Shown: positions 17,836-27,222, counted from the first letter of the stretch. The stretch is 64,000 nucleotides of DNA from an uncultured Dongia sp. (GCF_936916975.1 NZ_CAKZGO010000020.1:62001-126000), one strand, 5' to 3'. A program made the numbers and translations. Notes: a model not told the origin generated them from the letters alone.

Positions 17836-19399
17836 GTGCTGCCTCCAGCCCTGATTCAATGCCGCCACCCATCAGACGGCCGATGGTTTCGATCGTCGCG
17901 TCTGCGACCGGGATCGCCGGAGACAGGCGGCCACCGGCGATGACGGCGATGCGGTCGGCCAGCGCCATGATCTCATCGAGATCCTGGGAGATGATGACGA
18001 CGGCAGCACCTTGCGCTGCAAGATCAAGGAGCGCCTGGTGAATGGCTGATGCCGCACCGGCATCGACACCCCAGGTCGGCTGCGCCACCACAAGAACACC
18101 GGGCTTTTGCAGAATCTCGCGACCGACGATGAATTTCTGCAGATTGCCGCCGGAGAGCGAGCGCGCCTCTGCCTTCGGCCCGGTCGTGCGAACATCGAAG
18201 CCGCGGATCACCTCACCCGCGAAGCTCGTCGTGCGGCTGTCGTCGATGACGCCGATCTGCACCAGGCCACGGCGGCGATAGCCGGAGAGAAGCGCGTTCT
18301 CAGCCAAGGTCATGTCACGGACAGCGCCATGACCGTTGCGTTCTTCGGGCACAAAGCAGCCGCCAGAGGCGCGCCGTCCGTCCGGGCCCATTTTGCCGGC
18401 GGCAACGCCATCGAGGGTGATCGTGTCGGCCGCAGCGCTCAAGGTTTCGCCGGAGAGGGCCGCCATCAATTCATTCTGCCCATTGCCGGCGATACCGCCG
18501 ATGCCGAGGATCTCACCTGCCCGCACCTCAAAACCCACCTGTTTGAGGTCGGTACCGAATTGCTGGTCGGAGGTGAGCGAGAGGTTGCGCACGACAAGGC
18601 GTGTCGCAGCGCCCGCATCCGCCTGGCGGCCATGGATCGGCGCCTTCAGCGATGCGCCGATCATGAGTTCGGCGAGATGCCGCGCACTTTCCTGGCGCGG
18701 ATCGCATTCGGCCACCACGCGACCCAACCGCATGATGGTCGCCTTCTCGCACAGCGCGCGAATCTCGTCGAGCTTATGGCTGATATAAAGAATGGCGCAG
18801 CCTTCCGAGGCGAGCCGGCGCAGGGTCGCGAACAGCTTCTCCACTTCCTGCGGCGTCAGCACGGAGGTGGGCTCGTCCATGATGAGGAGCTTGGGGTCCT
18901 GCAGCAGGCAACGCACGATCTCGATCCGCTGCCTTTCGCCGACCGAGAGGTCATGGACCGCCCGGTTGGGGTCAAGCGGCAGGCCATAGGCCTCCGACAC
19001 CTCGACAATACGTGCGGTGAGATCCTTGCGCAGCTTCTTGTCGTTGATGCCAAGCGCGATGTTCTCGGCGACGGTCAAGGCTTCGAACAGCGAGAAATGC
19101 TGGAACACCATACCGATGCCGAGATTGCGCGCATGAGACGGGCTGTTGATATCAACAGCCTGACCGCGCCAGATGATTTCGCCTGCGTCCGGCTTCTGAA
19201 CGCCGTAGATGATCTTGACCAAAGTCGATTTGCCGGCGCCGTTTTCGCCGAGCAGGGCATGTATCTCGCCCGGCAGGATAGAAAGGTCGACATGATCATT
19301 GGCGAGGCAGCCGGGGAATTGCTTCACGATCCCCGAAAGGCGCAACAAAGGCTGCGCCGAAGGCGCGCCGCCGCTCCCGATCCCACCCGCCAACGCCAT
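17825..19399 (-). CDS. Double ABC ATPase of the BMP-type purine nucleoside transporter
   Basis: About 524 residues with two ABC domains. Domain 1 has Walker A GENGAGKS, signature LSVGERQRIEI and Walker B LLIMDEPTS. Domain 2 has a degenerate Walker A (GGIAGNGQNEL), signature LSGGNLQKFIVGR and a Walker B-like LVVAQPTWGVD, as is usual in the RbsA/YufO class. The start at 19399 is chosen because GGAGG lies seven bases upstream. The xdhC stop is 73 bases before, the largest gap within the operon upstream of the binding-protein genes, and may hold a minor promoter. It energises import by the two permeases. Confidence 0.93.
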   Translation of the reverse strand: MALAGGIGSGGAPSAQPLLRLSGIVKQFPGCLANDHVDLSILPGEIHALLGENGAGKSTLVKIIYGVQKPDAGEIIWRGQAVDINSPSHARNLGIGMVFQHFSLFEALTVAENIALGINDKKLRKDLTARIVEVSEAYGLPLDPNRAVHDLSVGERQRIEIVRCLLQDPKLLIMDEPTSVLTPQEVEKLFATLRRLASEGCAILYISHKLDEIRALCEKATIMRLGRVVAECDPRQESARHLAELMIGASLKAPIHGRQADAGAATRLVVRNLSLTSDQQFGTDLKQVGFEVRAGEILGIGGIAGNGQNELMAALSGETLSAAADTITLDGVAAGKMGPDGRRASGGCFVPEERNGHGAVRDMTLAENALLSGYRRRGLVQIGVIDDSRTTSFAGEVIRGFDVRTTGPKAEARSLSGGNLQKFIVGREILQKPGVLVVAQPTWGVDAGAASAIHQALLDLAAQGAAVVIISQDLDEIMALADRIAVIAGGRLSPAIPVADATIETIGRLMGGGIESGLEAAHAP

Positions 19400-19472
19400 C
19401 CCCAATCCTCCGCCCGATTCGCTCCAGGTTTCCACCCGGACCGGGTCTTTTCCGCCCCGATCTTATAGGCGA

Positions 19473-20462
19473 TCAGGCCGGCAATTGCACGCCTGGCACC
19501 GGCCGCAACAGCAGTTCCGCCACCACCGCAATGGCGATGGCAGCTGGTATCTTGCTCCTGATCCCGGCAAGGCCGATCGGGCATTGCAAACGTACAAGAT
19601 CGTCCGGCGCCACCCCCATTTCCGCCAAGCGCTGCAGGAACCGTGCCCGTTTGGTGTCGCTGCCGATGAGACCCAGACTTGCGAAGGAACCACGCCGCAA
19701 AATGGCTTCGACGATTTCATAGTCGAGGGCGTGGCTGTGGGTCATGACCAGAAAATGGGCATCCGCTGGCGCTGCTTTGATCATTTCGGCGTTCATGGCA
19801 CCGGCATCGGTCACGACATTGCCGGGAACCTTGTCCGGAAAGATATTGTCGCGACCGTCGCTCCAGATCACATGGAACGGGAGATCCCCCAGCAGATTGA
19901 CCAAGGCGCGGCCGACATGGCCGGCGCCGAAGAGAAAGATTTGTGGCCAGTGCGCGCCGGAGGTTTCGGTCAGGATCGTCCCGGTCTCGGTCTTGCGCAG
20001 TTTTGCCGTGCCGGGTTCCGAGGGTGCCTCATCCAGCAGGCGCAACTCGCGCATGACGCTCGGCTCGCCCAAGGCGAGACTGCCGGACCAGAATTGGCCG
20101 TCTTGTTCCCAAGCGATGGCTTGGCCGAGCCAGCCGGCAGCATCAGACAGGAGTGGCTCAAGTACGACATCAAGGGCGCCGCCGCAGCATTGGCGGAGAT
20201 CGGGGCCGAGAATGAAATGCTGCCGCGAACTCGCGCTGACACGTTGGGCGATCAGCGTGCGCGCACTGGCGATGATCTCGAATTCCAACTGGCCACCACC
20301 CACTGAGCCGACAATGGAATCGGCATCAACCAGCATGCGCGTGCCCGGTACGCGCGGGGTCGAGCCCCTGGCGGCGGCGATGGTGACCAATATGGCCGGC
20401 ACGCCATCTACTGCTCGGGTATGCGCGGCGGCGAGGACGGGATCGGCAGGACGGCCGGTCAT
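19473..20462 (-). CDS. xdhC: XdhC, molybdenum-cofactor insertion factor for xanthine dehydrogenase
   Basis: About 329 residues. XdhC binds molybdenum cofactor, keeps it for sulfuration, and inserts it into the XdhB subunit. N-terminal XdhC/CoxI motifs are AAARGSTPRVPGTRMLV and GSVGGGQLEFEII, then LGPDLRQCCGG, whose cysteines bind the cofactor. The C-terminal Rossmann part has LFGAGHVGRALVNLL and VVTDAGAM, then THSHALDYEIVEAIL and LIGSDTKRARF. The start at 20462 overlaps the xdhB stop (ATGA). Confidence 0.94.
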   Translation of the reverse strand: MTGRPADPVLAAAHTRAVDGVPAILVTIAAARGSTPRVPGTRMLVDADSIVGSVGGGQLEFEIIASARTLIAQRVSASSRQHFILGPDLRQCCGGALDVVLEPLLSDAAGWLGQAIAWEQDGQFWSGSLALGEPSVMRELRLLDEAPSEPGTAKLRKTETGTILTETSGAHWPQIFLFGAGHVGRALVNLLGDLPFHVIWSDGRDNIFPDKVPGNVVTDAGAMNAEMIKAAPADAHFLVMTHSHALDYEIVEAILRRGSFASLGLIGSDTKRARFLQRLAEMGVAPDDLVRLQCPIGLAGIRSKIPAAIAIAVVAELLLRPVPGVQLPA

Positions 20463-22780
20463 GAAATCCTCGCGCGCAATGCGTCGATCGAGGCCAGCAC
20501 GCGCTCCGGCGTGGCGGGCGCATCCAAGGCCGGCAGATGGCGATGATCGGCGATACTGGCGATGGCGTCGGAGAGTGCGCGGAAGACCGAGATCGCCAGC
20601 ATCAGCGGTGGTTCGCCCACGGCCTTGGAGCGATGGATCGAGTCCTCGATATTCTCGGCAAAATCCTGCAGCTTCACCCGGAAATCCGGCGGTCGGTCGC
20701 TCATGGTCGGGATCTTGTAGGTGCTGGGGGCGTGGGTTTTGAGCCGGCCCCGATCGTCCCACCACAATTCCTCGGTGGTCAGCCAGCCCATGCCCTGGAT
20801 AAAACCACCTTCCACCTGCCCCAGATCCACCGCCGGGTTGAGCGAGCGGCCGACATCGTGAAGGATATCGACCCGCGTCACCCGGTATTCGCCGGTCAGC
20901 GTATCCACCGCGACCTCGCTTACCGCGGCGCCATAGGCGAAGTAGTAGAACGGCCGGCCGGTCGAGGTGTTGCGGTCGTAGTGGATCTTCGGCGTCTTGT
21001 AGAAACCGGTCGCCGAGAGCTGCACGCGGTCGAGATAAGCAAGCTTTACCAGCGCATCGAAGCTGATCTCCTGATCGCCGGCGCGGATGCGGTTGGGCAG
21101 GAAGGCGACATCCGATCTGGCGACCTGGAAATGGTGCGCGGCGAACTCCACGAGACGATCCTTGAGCGTGGCAGCCGCCGCCTGCGCCGCCTTGCCGTTC
21201 ATGTCAGAGCCGGATGACGCCGCGGTAGCCGAGGTATTCGGCACCTTGCCGGTATGAGTCGCGGAAATCTTGATGCGGTCGAGATCGACCTGCAATTCCT
21301 CCGCCACCACCTGGGCCACCTTCTGGAACAGCCCCTGCCCCATCTCGGTGCCGCCGTGATTGAGATGGATGGAGCCGTCGTTGTAGATGTGAATGAGGGC
21401 GCCGGCCTGGTTGAGGAAGCTCGTCGTGAAGGAAATGCCGAACTTGACCGGTGTCAGCGCCAGGCCGCGCTTCACATAGGCGTTCGCGGCATTCAGCTTC
21501 GATATCTCGCGGCGACGCGCGCGATAGTCGCTGCTGGCTTCAAGTTCCGTCACCAATTCGCTGATGATGCTGTCTTCAACCACCATGTGATAGGGTGTGA
21601 CGTTGCGCGCGCCCTTGCCATAGAAATTGACCTTGCGCACATCGAGCGGGTCCATCTCCAGATGTCGCGCGATCGCATCGATCACTTCCTCGATGCCCAG
21701 CATGCCTTGCGGTCCGCCGAAGCCGCGGAAGGCGGTGTTGGAGACGGTGTGCGTCTTGCAGCGATGCGAGAGAATGTGCGCGTGGTCGAGATAGTAGGCG
21801 TTGTCGGCATGGAACATGGCACGATCGGCGATGGCACCGCTGAGATCGGCGGAGAAACCGGCCCGCGCCGCATGAACGAAATCAGCACCGCGGATGCGGC
21901 CCGTATCGTCGAAGCCGACTTGCCAGTCGATAATGAAATCATGCCGCTTGCCGGTCATGATCATGTCGTCATCGCGGTCGAGACGGAACTTGGCCGGCCG
22001 GCCGGTCTTGACGGCGACCAAAGCTGCCAGCGCCGCCCATTGCGTCGCCTGAGATTCCTTGCCGCCGAAGCCACCACCCATGCGCCGCACTTCGACGGTG
22101 ACCGCGTTGGCCGCCCTGCCCAATACCTGCGCCACATTCATCTGCACTTCGGTGGGATGCTGGGTCGAGCAATAGATATGCACATCGCCATCCTCGGTCG
22201 GGATGGCGAGCGAGACCTGACCCTCAAGATAAAAGTGATCCTGTCCGCCATGGCGGAAGCGGCCGGAGAGGCGATGGGGCGCCGCGGCAATGGCGGTCGC
22301 GGTATCGCCTTTGCGCAGGCGCTGGTCGTCCAGCACGAAGCTCTTCGCCGCCAGGGCATCTTCGATGGTGAGGATGGCCGGTAGGTCTTCGTAGGTTACC
22401 TCCGCCAGCGCAGCCGCCGCGCGTGCTTGTGCTGCGGTTTCGGCAGCGACGCAGAACAAGGGTTGCCCCCAGAACATGACCTCGCCGGCACAAAGCAGCG
22501 GATCGTCATGGGCATGGATCGGGCTGATATCGTTGACGCCCGGGATGTCGGCGGCGGTGAGCACACAGGCGACACCGGGTGCCGTGCGTACCCGCGTGAG
22601 ATCAAGCCTGGTCACGCGGGCATGGGCGCGCTGTGCCGGATAGGCATAGAGCTGCAGCGTGCGCGCAGGTTCCGGCAAGTCGTCGACATAGCGCGCGGTT
22701 CCGGTCACATGCTTCACAGCTGAATCATGCGGCTTCGCTTCACCTACATGGCCGGCGATCTTTGCCTTGCCGCTAGCCAT
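20459..22780 (-). CDS. xdhB: Xanthine dehydrogenase, molybdopterin-binding subunit
   Basis: About 773 residues. Large subunit that oxidises hypoxanthine and xanthine to urate at the molybdenum site. Motifs are AKPHDSAVKHVTGTARYVDDLPEP near the start, EVRRMGGGFGGKE, SNTAFRGFGGPQGMLGIEE (substrate arginine region), GGTEMGQGLFQKVAQVVAEEL and VGEPPLMLAISVF with the late catalytic glutamate. The ATG at 22780 overlaps the end of xdhA by eight bases; AGG lies seven bases upstream. An earlier TTG at 22798 is less likely. It works with XdhA (FeS/FAD) and is loaded by XdhC, its next gene. Confidence 0.96.
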   Translation of the reverse strand: MASGKAKIAGHVGEAKPHDSAVKHVTGTARYVDDLPEPARTLQLYAYPAQRAHARVTRLDLTRVRTAPGVACVLTAADIPGVNDISPIHAHDDPLLCAGEVMFWGQPLFCVAAETAAQARAAAALAEVTYEDLPAILTIEDALAAKSFVLDDQRLRKGDTATAIAAAPHRLSGRFRHGGQDHFYLEGQVSLAIPTEDGDVHIYCSTQHPTEVQMNVAQVLGRAANAVTVEVRRMGGGFGGKESQATQWAALAALVAVKTGRPAKFRLDRDDDMIMTGKRHDFIIDWQVGFDDTGRIRGADFVHAARAGFSADLSGAIADRAMFHADNAYYLDHAHILSHRCKTHTVSNTAFRGFGGPQGMLGIEEVIDAIARHLEMDPLDVRKVNFYGKGARNVTPYHMVVEDSIISELVTELEASSDYRARRREISKLNAANAYVKRGLALTPVKFGISFTTSFLNQAGALIHIYNDGSIHLNHGGTEMGQGLFQKVAQVVAEELQVDLDRIKISATHTGKVPNTSATAASSGSDMNGKAAQAAAATLKDRLVEFAAHHFQVARSDVAFLPNRIRAGDQEISFDALVKLAYLDRVQLSATGFYKTPKIHYDRNTSTGRPFYYFAYGAAVSEVAVDTLTGEYRVTRVDILHDVGRSLNPAVDLGQVEGGFIQGMGWLTTEELWWDDRGRLKTHAPSTYKIPTMSDRPPDFRVKLQDFAENIEDSIHRSKAVGEPPLMLAISVFRALSDAIASIADHRHLPALDAPATPERVLASIDALRARIS

Positions 22781-24212
22781 GGGTGCGCCTGCCGGCAAAG
22801 GCGACCCGCGTCTCGGTTACGGGATCGCTGAGTTCGATGAAGCATTTCTTCAACAGATTGGCGGCGACCTTGCCGCGATAAGCGGCACTGGCGCGCATGT
22901 CGCCGATCGGCTGGTAATCCTCCATGAAGAGTTTGGCCGCGATCTCGATTTGCGCGGCATTCCAGGGCTGGCCGCGCAAGGCATTCTCGACTGCCAGCGC
23001 CCGTTTTGGAATCGCCGCCATGCCACCGAAGGCAATTTGGATGTCGGCGACCTTCCCGCCGTCGATCCGAAGATGGAAGGCGCCAAGCAAGGCGGAGATA
23101 TCCTGGTCGAAGCGTTTCGAGATCTTATAGGCGCGGAACACCCAACCAGCTTTCGGTTTCGGCAGGAGAATGGTTTCCACGAATTCGCCAGCGCGGCGAT
23201 CCTGCTTGCCGTAACCGAGGAAAAAATCCTGCAACGCGATCTCGCGCCGCGCGTCACCCTGGCGCAGGACAATCCTGGCGCCCAAGGCGATCAGGCAAGG
23301 CGGCCCGTCGCCGATCGGCGAGCCGTTGGCGATGTTGCCGCCGATGGTGGCGACGTTGCGAATCTGCGCCGAGCCCAGGCGCCGCAGGATCTCGGCGAAA
23401 TCCGGCCACAACGGTGCAATGACCGGCAGCAATTGCGCATAGGTGACGCCGGCGCCGATAACGATGTCCGTGTCGGTCTCGCGAATCGTCTGGAGGTCCG
23501 CGATCTCGGCCAAGGAAATGACCGGGTCGAGTTTGCGATGCTGCTTGGTTACCCATAGGCCGACATCGGTGCCGCCGGCGACCAGGGTCGCAGCAGGGTG
23601 CGCCTGATAGAGCGAGGCCAGTTCGTTGCTGTTGCGTGGCGCGAAGTAACCGGGGTCATCTGCACCACCCTCGGATATCGCCCGCAACTGGGCGATGGTC
23701 TCTTGCGCACGAGCATCGAACTGATCGGGCACGCGGTCCTTCAAGGCCATCTCCGCCGCCGTCACGATCGGGCCATAGCCGGTGCAGCGGCAGAGATTGC
23801 CGGCCAACGCATCGGCCGTTTCCTGTGCGTCAAAACCTGCCGAGTTTCTGTATTGCGCAAACAGCGACATGACGATGCCGGGCGTGCAGAAGCCGCATTG
23901 CGAACCGTGCGCCGCGACCATCGCCTGTTGCACAGGATGCAGATCGTCATCTGCGAGATCTTCCACCGCGATGAGTTGCTTGCCATGCAGGGTGCCGACG
24001 AATTGAATGCAGGAATTTACCGCGCGGTAGCGCATGGCGCCGTTATGGAGGTCACCGATGACGACGGTGCAGGCACCGCAATCGCCCTCAGCGCAACCTT
24101 CCTTAGTGCCGGGACGGTGCTGTACGCCGCGGAGATGATCCAGCACGGTTTCGGTGGGCGATGCCGATTCCACCGATCGCAGCTCATGGCCGAGGAGATA
24201 GCGGATAGCCAT
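22773..24212 (-). CDS. xdhA: Xanthine dehydrogenase, FeS/FAD subunit
   Basis: 479 residues. The N-terminal 2Fe-2S domain has EGCAEGDCGACTVVIG and the second cluster cysteines QCGFCTPGIVMSL and NLCRCTGYGPI. The FAD domain follows, with LVAGGTDVGLWVTK and IRNVATIGGNIANGSPIGDGPP. The C-terminal CO-dehydrogenase-flavoprotein domain is complete. Electrons from purine oxidation by XdhB move through these centres to NAD. It begins nine bases after the uraH stop. Confidence 0.96.
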   Translation of the reverse strand: MAIRYLLGHELRSVESASPTETVLDHLRGVQHRPGTKEGCAEGDCGACTVVIGDLHNGAMRYRAVNSCIQFVGTLHGKQLIAVEDLADDDLHPVQQAMVAAHGSQCGFCTPGIVMSLFAQYRNSAGFDAQETADALAGNLCRCTGYGPIVTAAEMALKDRVPDQFDARAQETIAQLRAISEGGADDPGYFAPRNSNELASLYQAHPAATLVAGGTDVGLWVTKQHRKLDPVISLAEIADLQTIRETDTDIVIGAGVTYAQLLPVIAPLWPDFAEILRRLGSAQIRNVATIGGNIANGSPIGDGPPCLIALGARIVLRQGDARREIALQDFFLGYGKQDRRAGEFVETILLPKPKAGWVFRAYKISKRFDQDISALLGAFHLRIDGGKVADIQIAFGGMAAIPKRALAVENALRGQPWNAAQIEIAAKLFMEDYQPIGDMRASAAYRGKVAANLLKKCFIELSDPVTETRVAFAGRRTHG

Positions 24213-24221
24213 GCCGGCGCC

Positions 24222-24572
24222 TTATGACCCGCGATAGGTCGAGTAGGCGAAGGGCGAGACCAGCAAGGGCACATGATAATGCTGTGTTGGATCGCTCACT
24301 CCAAAGCGCAAGCTGACGATGTCGACGAAGCGCGGCTGCGGCAGGTTGAGACCACGTGCCGCGAAGTAATCGCCGGCATGGAAGATGAGTTCGTAACTGG
24401 CAGCCGTGAAAGCGTCGTCTTCCAGCAGCGGTCGGTCGCAGCGGCCGTCGGCATTGGTCGTGACCTGCGCCATCAGCACGCGCGCTGGCTCCAGCCGGTA
24501 GAGTTCGACGCGCATGGCCGCACCCGGCACGCCATGGGCCGTATCGAGGACGTGGGTGGTCAAACGTCCCAT
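24222..24572 (-). CDS. uraH: 5-hydroxyisourate hydrolase
   Basis: 116 residues, transthyretin-related protein. Hydrolyses 5-hydroxyisourate, the product of PuuD, to OHCU, the substrate of UraD. Signature regions are LTTHVLDTAHGVPGAAMRVELY (active-site His), ELIFHAGDYFAA, and the diagnostic C terminus ending YRGS. No signal peptide. It is the first gene of the leftward operon that runs through xdhABC and the transporter to puuD-uraD, about 11.7 kb. Confidence 0.96.
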   Translation of the reverse strand: MGRLTTHVLDTAHGVPGAAMRVELYRLEPARVLMAQVTTNADGRCDRPLLEDDAFTAASYELIFHAGDYFAARGLNLPQPRFVDIVSLRFGVSDPTQHYHVPLLVSPFAYSTYRGS

Positions 24573-24617
24573 GAATCACCGTCCGTGTTGCACCGCGCTG
24601 CCGAAGCAGCTTTGCAG

Positions 24618-24638
24618 CAACCTTATCAAGGAAGGTTG
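24618..24638. promoter_or_regulatory. Inverted repeat upstream of the purine operon
   Basis: CAACCTT (24618-24624) and AAGGTTG (24632-24638) are a perfect 7-bp inverted repeat 46 bases upstream of uraH. Just beyond it, TATTCGAA occurs twice at a 15-bp interval (24653-24660 and 24668-24675). Either could be a regulator site; no regulator gene adjoins the operon. Chance occurrence is not excluded. Confidence 0.35.
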
Positions 24639-24666
24639 GATAATCCCAAAGTTATTCGAAATGGGG

Positions 24667-24921
24667 CTATTCGAAGTGCCCGGGCACGACCACGCCGTCA
24701 ACCACCTTGGGCGGCACGTACTTGCCGGTGGGTGGTTCGCTGCCGGCAAGCCAGCCTGCACCGAGCGAAATGATCAGCAGCACGACACCGATCACGGCCA
24801 GCCAGGAGAGCGGCACTTCGCGCACGGTGACGCCACGACGTTCCTGGATGCGCAGATAGAGCCAATACAGCAGCGCGGGCAACGCCAGCGGTATGATCAC
24901 TTCCAGAATTGCGCGCATCAT
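24667..24921 (-). CDS. Small DUF6111-like membrane protein
   Basis: 84 residues with two predicted transmembrane segments (about 5-22 and 40-60), then a short hydrophilic tail ending GKYVPPKVVDGVVVPGHFE. The pattern and neighbourhood fit the DUF6111 family of alphaproteobacteria, function unknown. The start ATG at 24921 overlaps the stop of the CoA pyrophosphatase gene, so they are coupled. Confidence 0.7.
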   Translation of the reverse strand: MMRAILEVIIPLALPALLYWLYLRIQERRGVTVREVPLSWLAVIGVVLLIISLGAGWLAGSEPPTGKYVPPKVVDGVVVPGHFE

Positions 24922-25586
24922 GTCCCCTTCGAGGCCGGGACGAATGTCCCCTTCACGGGCGGACCATCACCGAGGATCTCGGCCAGATTGTTGAGCATGC
25001 CCGCCGTGGCGCCCCAGATGTAATAGTCACCATAGGGATAGACATAGAAATAGCGCGTGCGACCCTGCCAGATTCGGCTTTCCATCCGCCGGCTGTCTGG
25101 GGCGAGGAAGAAAGCGAGTGGCACCTCGAAAATCTCGGCCACTTCGAAGGTGTCGGCGTTGAGCGTGAAGCCGGGGCGGACGAGACCCACCACCGGCGTC
25201 ACCTCAAAACCGGTCCGCGTCACATAGATGTCGAGCTGGCCGATGAGGTCGATATGGGCGCGGTCGAGGCCCGTCTCCTCTTCCGTCTCGCGTAAGGCAG
25301 CAGCGATGGCATCGGCGTCTTCCGGATCGATGCGGCCGCCGGGAAAGCTGATCTGGCCGGCATGGTCGTGGAGATGGTCGGTGCGCTTGGTGAGGAGGAC
25401 CGTCATCCCCTCCGGCCGGTCGACCAGCGGCACCAGGACGGCGGCCTGTTTCAGCGGCTTGCCGCCGAGGTCAGGTTTCATGTCGGGGTTGAGGTCATCA
25501 TCGCCCCGTGCAGTAGCGCTTTGCGGGGCGAAGCGGCGGCCGGGCACCAGGCCGCGGAATCGTTCGATGACGAGGTCTCGCGGCAT
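24918..25586 (-). CDS. CoA pyrophosphatase (NUDIX, NudL-like)
   Basis: 222 residues. NUDIX hydrolases of this branch cleave CoA and derivatives to phosphopantetheine and adenosine 3',5'-bisphosphate. The extended N-terminal motif LLTKRTDHLHDHAGQISFPGG and the NUDIX box GGRIDPEDADAIAAALRETE, continuing into EETGLD, fit the CoA-specific UPF0035 signature. The start overlaps the DUF1285 stop (ATGA). In many alphaproteobacteria this gene sits between DUF1285 and a tRNA CCA-adding enzyme gene; here a DUF6111-like gene follows instead. Confidence 0.93.
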   Translation of the reverse strand: MPRDLVIERFRGLVPGRRFAPQSATARGDDDLNPDMKPDLGGKPLKQAAVLVPLVDRPEGMTVLLTKRTDHLHDHAGQISFPGGRIDPEDADAIAAALRETEEETGLDRAHIDLIGQLDIYVTRTGFEVTPVVGLVRPGFTLNADTFEVAEIFEVPLAFFLAPDSRRMESRIWQGRTRYFYVYPYGDYYIWGATAGMLNNLAEILGDGPPVKGTFVPASKGT

Positions 25587-26098
25587 CAGGCAGCCTCAGC
25601 AGCGCCGAGCGGGAAATAGCTGCCACTGCTCCAAATGCCAAGCTCCGATCCGCGCGTCTCGGCGAGATCGACCAGCTGGTAGAAGACCGACCGGCTGATC
25701 AGCGCATCCAGGGCACCGCGCACCCTTATATAGGGGGATGGTTCGTCGCCCTGCTTGTGCTCGATTCGGATCGGGTGGTCGGCGTCGGCCGTCACCCAAT
25801 CCTCGACATTTGTGCGAAAGGCCAGCTTCTGGGCGCCACCGGTGCCGGTCACGGTCATCTCCACAGCGACAAAGGGGGCATCATCGACGGTGATCCGGCC
25901 ACGCTCGACCGGGGTAACAAGCCAGTAGGATCCGTCATTTTCTCGCCGCAATACCGTGGAAAATAGGCGCACCAAGGGTTTACGGCCGATGGGCGAGCCG
26001 CGATAGAACCACGTCCCATCCCGGGCGATGCGAAAATCGAAATCGCCGCAGGAGGGCAACGTGCTGAAATCGGGTGGCGTGAAATCGTGGTTGGACAT
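25586..26098 (-). CDS. DUF1285 domain protein
   Basis: 170 residues, a single DUF1285 domain. Key stretches are CGDFDFRIARDGTWFYRGSPI, LVRLFSTVLRRENDGSYWLVTP and ERGRITVDDAPFVAVEM. Function unknown; structures in the family suggest a ligand- or nucleic-acid-binding fold, but nothing here decides it. It is the first gene of a leftward three-gene run with the CoA pyrophosphatase and DUF6111, divergent from moxR over a 72-base gap. Confidence 0.9.
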   Translation of the reverse strand: MSNHDFTPPDFSTLPSCGDFDFRIARDGTWFYRGSPIGRKPLVRLFSTVLRRENDGSYWLVTPVERGRITVDDAPFVAVEMTVTGTGGAQKLAFRTNVEDWVTADADHPIRIEHKQGDEPSPYIRVRGALDALISRSVFYQLVDLAETRGSELGIWSSGSYFPLGAAEAA

Positions 26099-26170
26099 CG
26101 CCCCTTGCCTGGCGCTACGCTTCTGAAATGTAAAGATAAGTCATAATCATACGAGTGCAAGGAGGCCGTC

Positions 26171-27214
26171 TTGGCAACCACTGAAACAGCACCCACCGGA
26201 TCTGCCGCAGGATTTCCGGCCGGCGCCCAGCCACAAGGTGGCGATCTGGGGGCGGAAATCGAGGGCCTGAGCAAGCGCTTAGGGCAGGTGAAGGCCAATA
26301 TCGGCCAGATCATTTTCGGCCAGGAAGAGACGGTCGAGCAGTCCCTCATCAGCATTCTCGCCGGCGGCCATGTGCTGCTGATCGGTGTGCCGGGCCTTGC
26401 CAAGACTCGGCTGGTGGATTGCCTGGGTAAGGTGCTGGGGCTGGATGCCAAGCGCGTGCAGTGCACACCGGACCTTATGCCGGCCGACATCATCGGCTCC
26501 GAGGTGCTGGAAGAAAGCGACAGCGGCAAGCGCGCCTTCCGCTTCATCAAGGGACCGGTGTTCAGCCAGCTGCTGATGGCCGATGAAATCAACCGCGCCA
26601 GTCCGCGCACGCAATCCGCGCTGCTGCAGGCGATGCAGGAACACAAGGTCTCGGTCGGCGGCCAGACGCATCCGCTGCCGCAACCGTTCCATGTGCTGGC
26701 GACGCAGAATCCGCTGGAACAGGAAGGCACCTATCCCCTGCCCGAAGCGCAGCTTGATCGGTTCCTGCTGCAGATCGACGTGCATTATCCGAGCATCGAG
26801 GCCGAGCGGCAGATGCTGATCGTCACGACGGGTTCATCTGACGCGGAAGCAGCAACGGTTTTGAGTGCCTCTGAACTCATGGCAGCGCAGCGATTGGTGC
26901 GGCGCATTCCCATCGGCGACAAGGTGGTCGAGGCGATCCTGCGCCTGGTGCGCGCCGGCCGGCCGGAGACGAGCGAGATCGACGAGGTGAAGAAGGCGCT
27001 GGCCTGGGGTCCGGGACCGCGCGCCGGCCAGGCGCTCATGCTGGCCAGCCGCGCGCGGGCCTTGCTGCAGGGTCGCTACAGCCCATCGATCGATGATGTG
27101 GCGGCACTTGCGCATCCGGTCCTGCGTCATCGCATCGCGCTCAATTACGGCGCGCGGGCGGAGGGCGTGACCTTGGGCAACATCATCGACCGCTTGATCG
27201 GGCAACTGGGCTGA
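26171..27214 (+). CDS. MoxR-family AAA ATPase
   Basis: 347 residues. A MoxR AAA+ ATPase, a chaperone-like machine that typically matures VWA/DUF58 partners. The start is a TTG at 26171 with GGAGG five bases upstream. Walker A is GVPGLAKT, Walker B LLMADEINRASPRTQSALLQ, and the sensor region VLATQNPLEQEGTYPLPEAQ is typical of the family. The N-terminal 35 residues are variable. It leads a four-gene rightward block with DUF58, a BatA-like protein and a large membrane protein. Confidence 0.94.
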   Translation: MATTETAPTGSAAGFPAGAQPQGGDLGAEIEGLSKRLGQVKANIGQIIFGQEETVEQSLISILAGGHVLLIGVPGLAKTRLVDCLGKVLGLDAKRVQCTPDLMPADIIGSEVLEESDSGKRAFRFIKGPVFSQLLMADEINRASPRTQSALLQAMQEHKVSVGGQTHPLPQPFHVLATQNPLEQEGTYPLPEAQLDRFLLQIDVHYPSIEAERQMLIVTTGSSDAEAATVLSASELMAAQRLVRRIPIGDKVVEAILRLVRAGRPETSEIDEVKKALAWGPGPRAGQALMLASRARALLQGRYSPSIDDVAALAHPVLRHRIALNYGARAEGVTLGNIIDRLIGQLG

Positions 27215-27222
27215 GCATCCGC

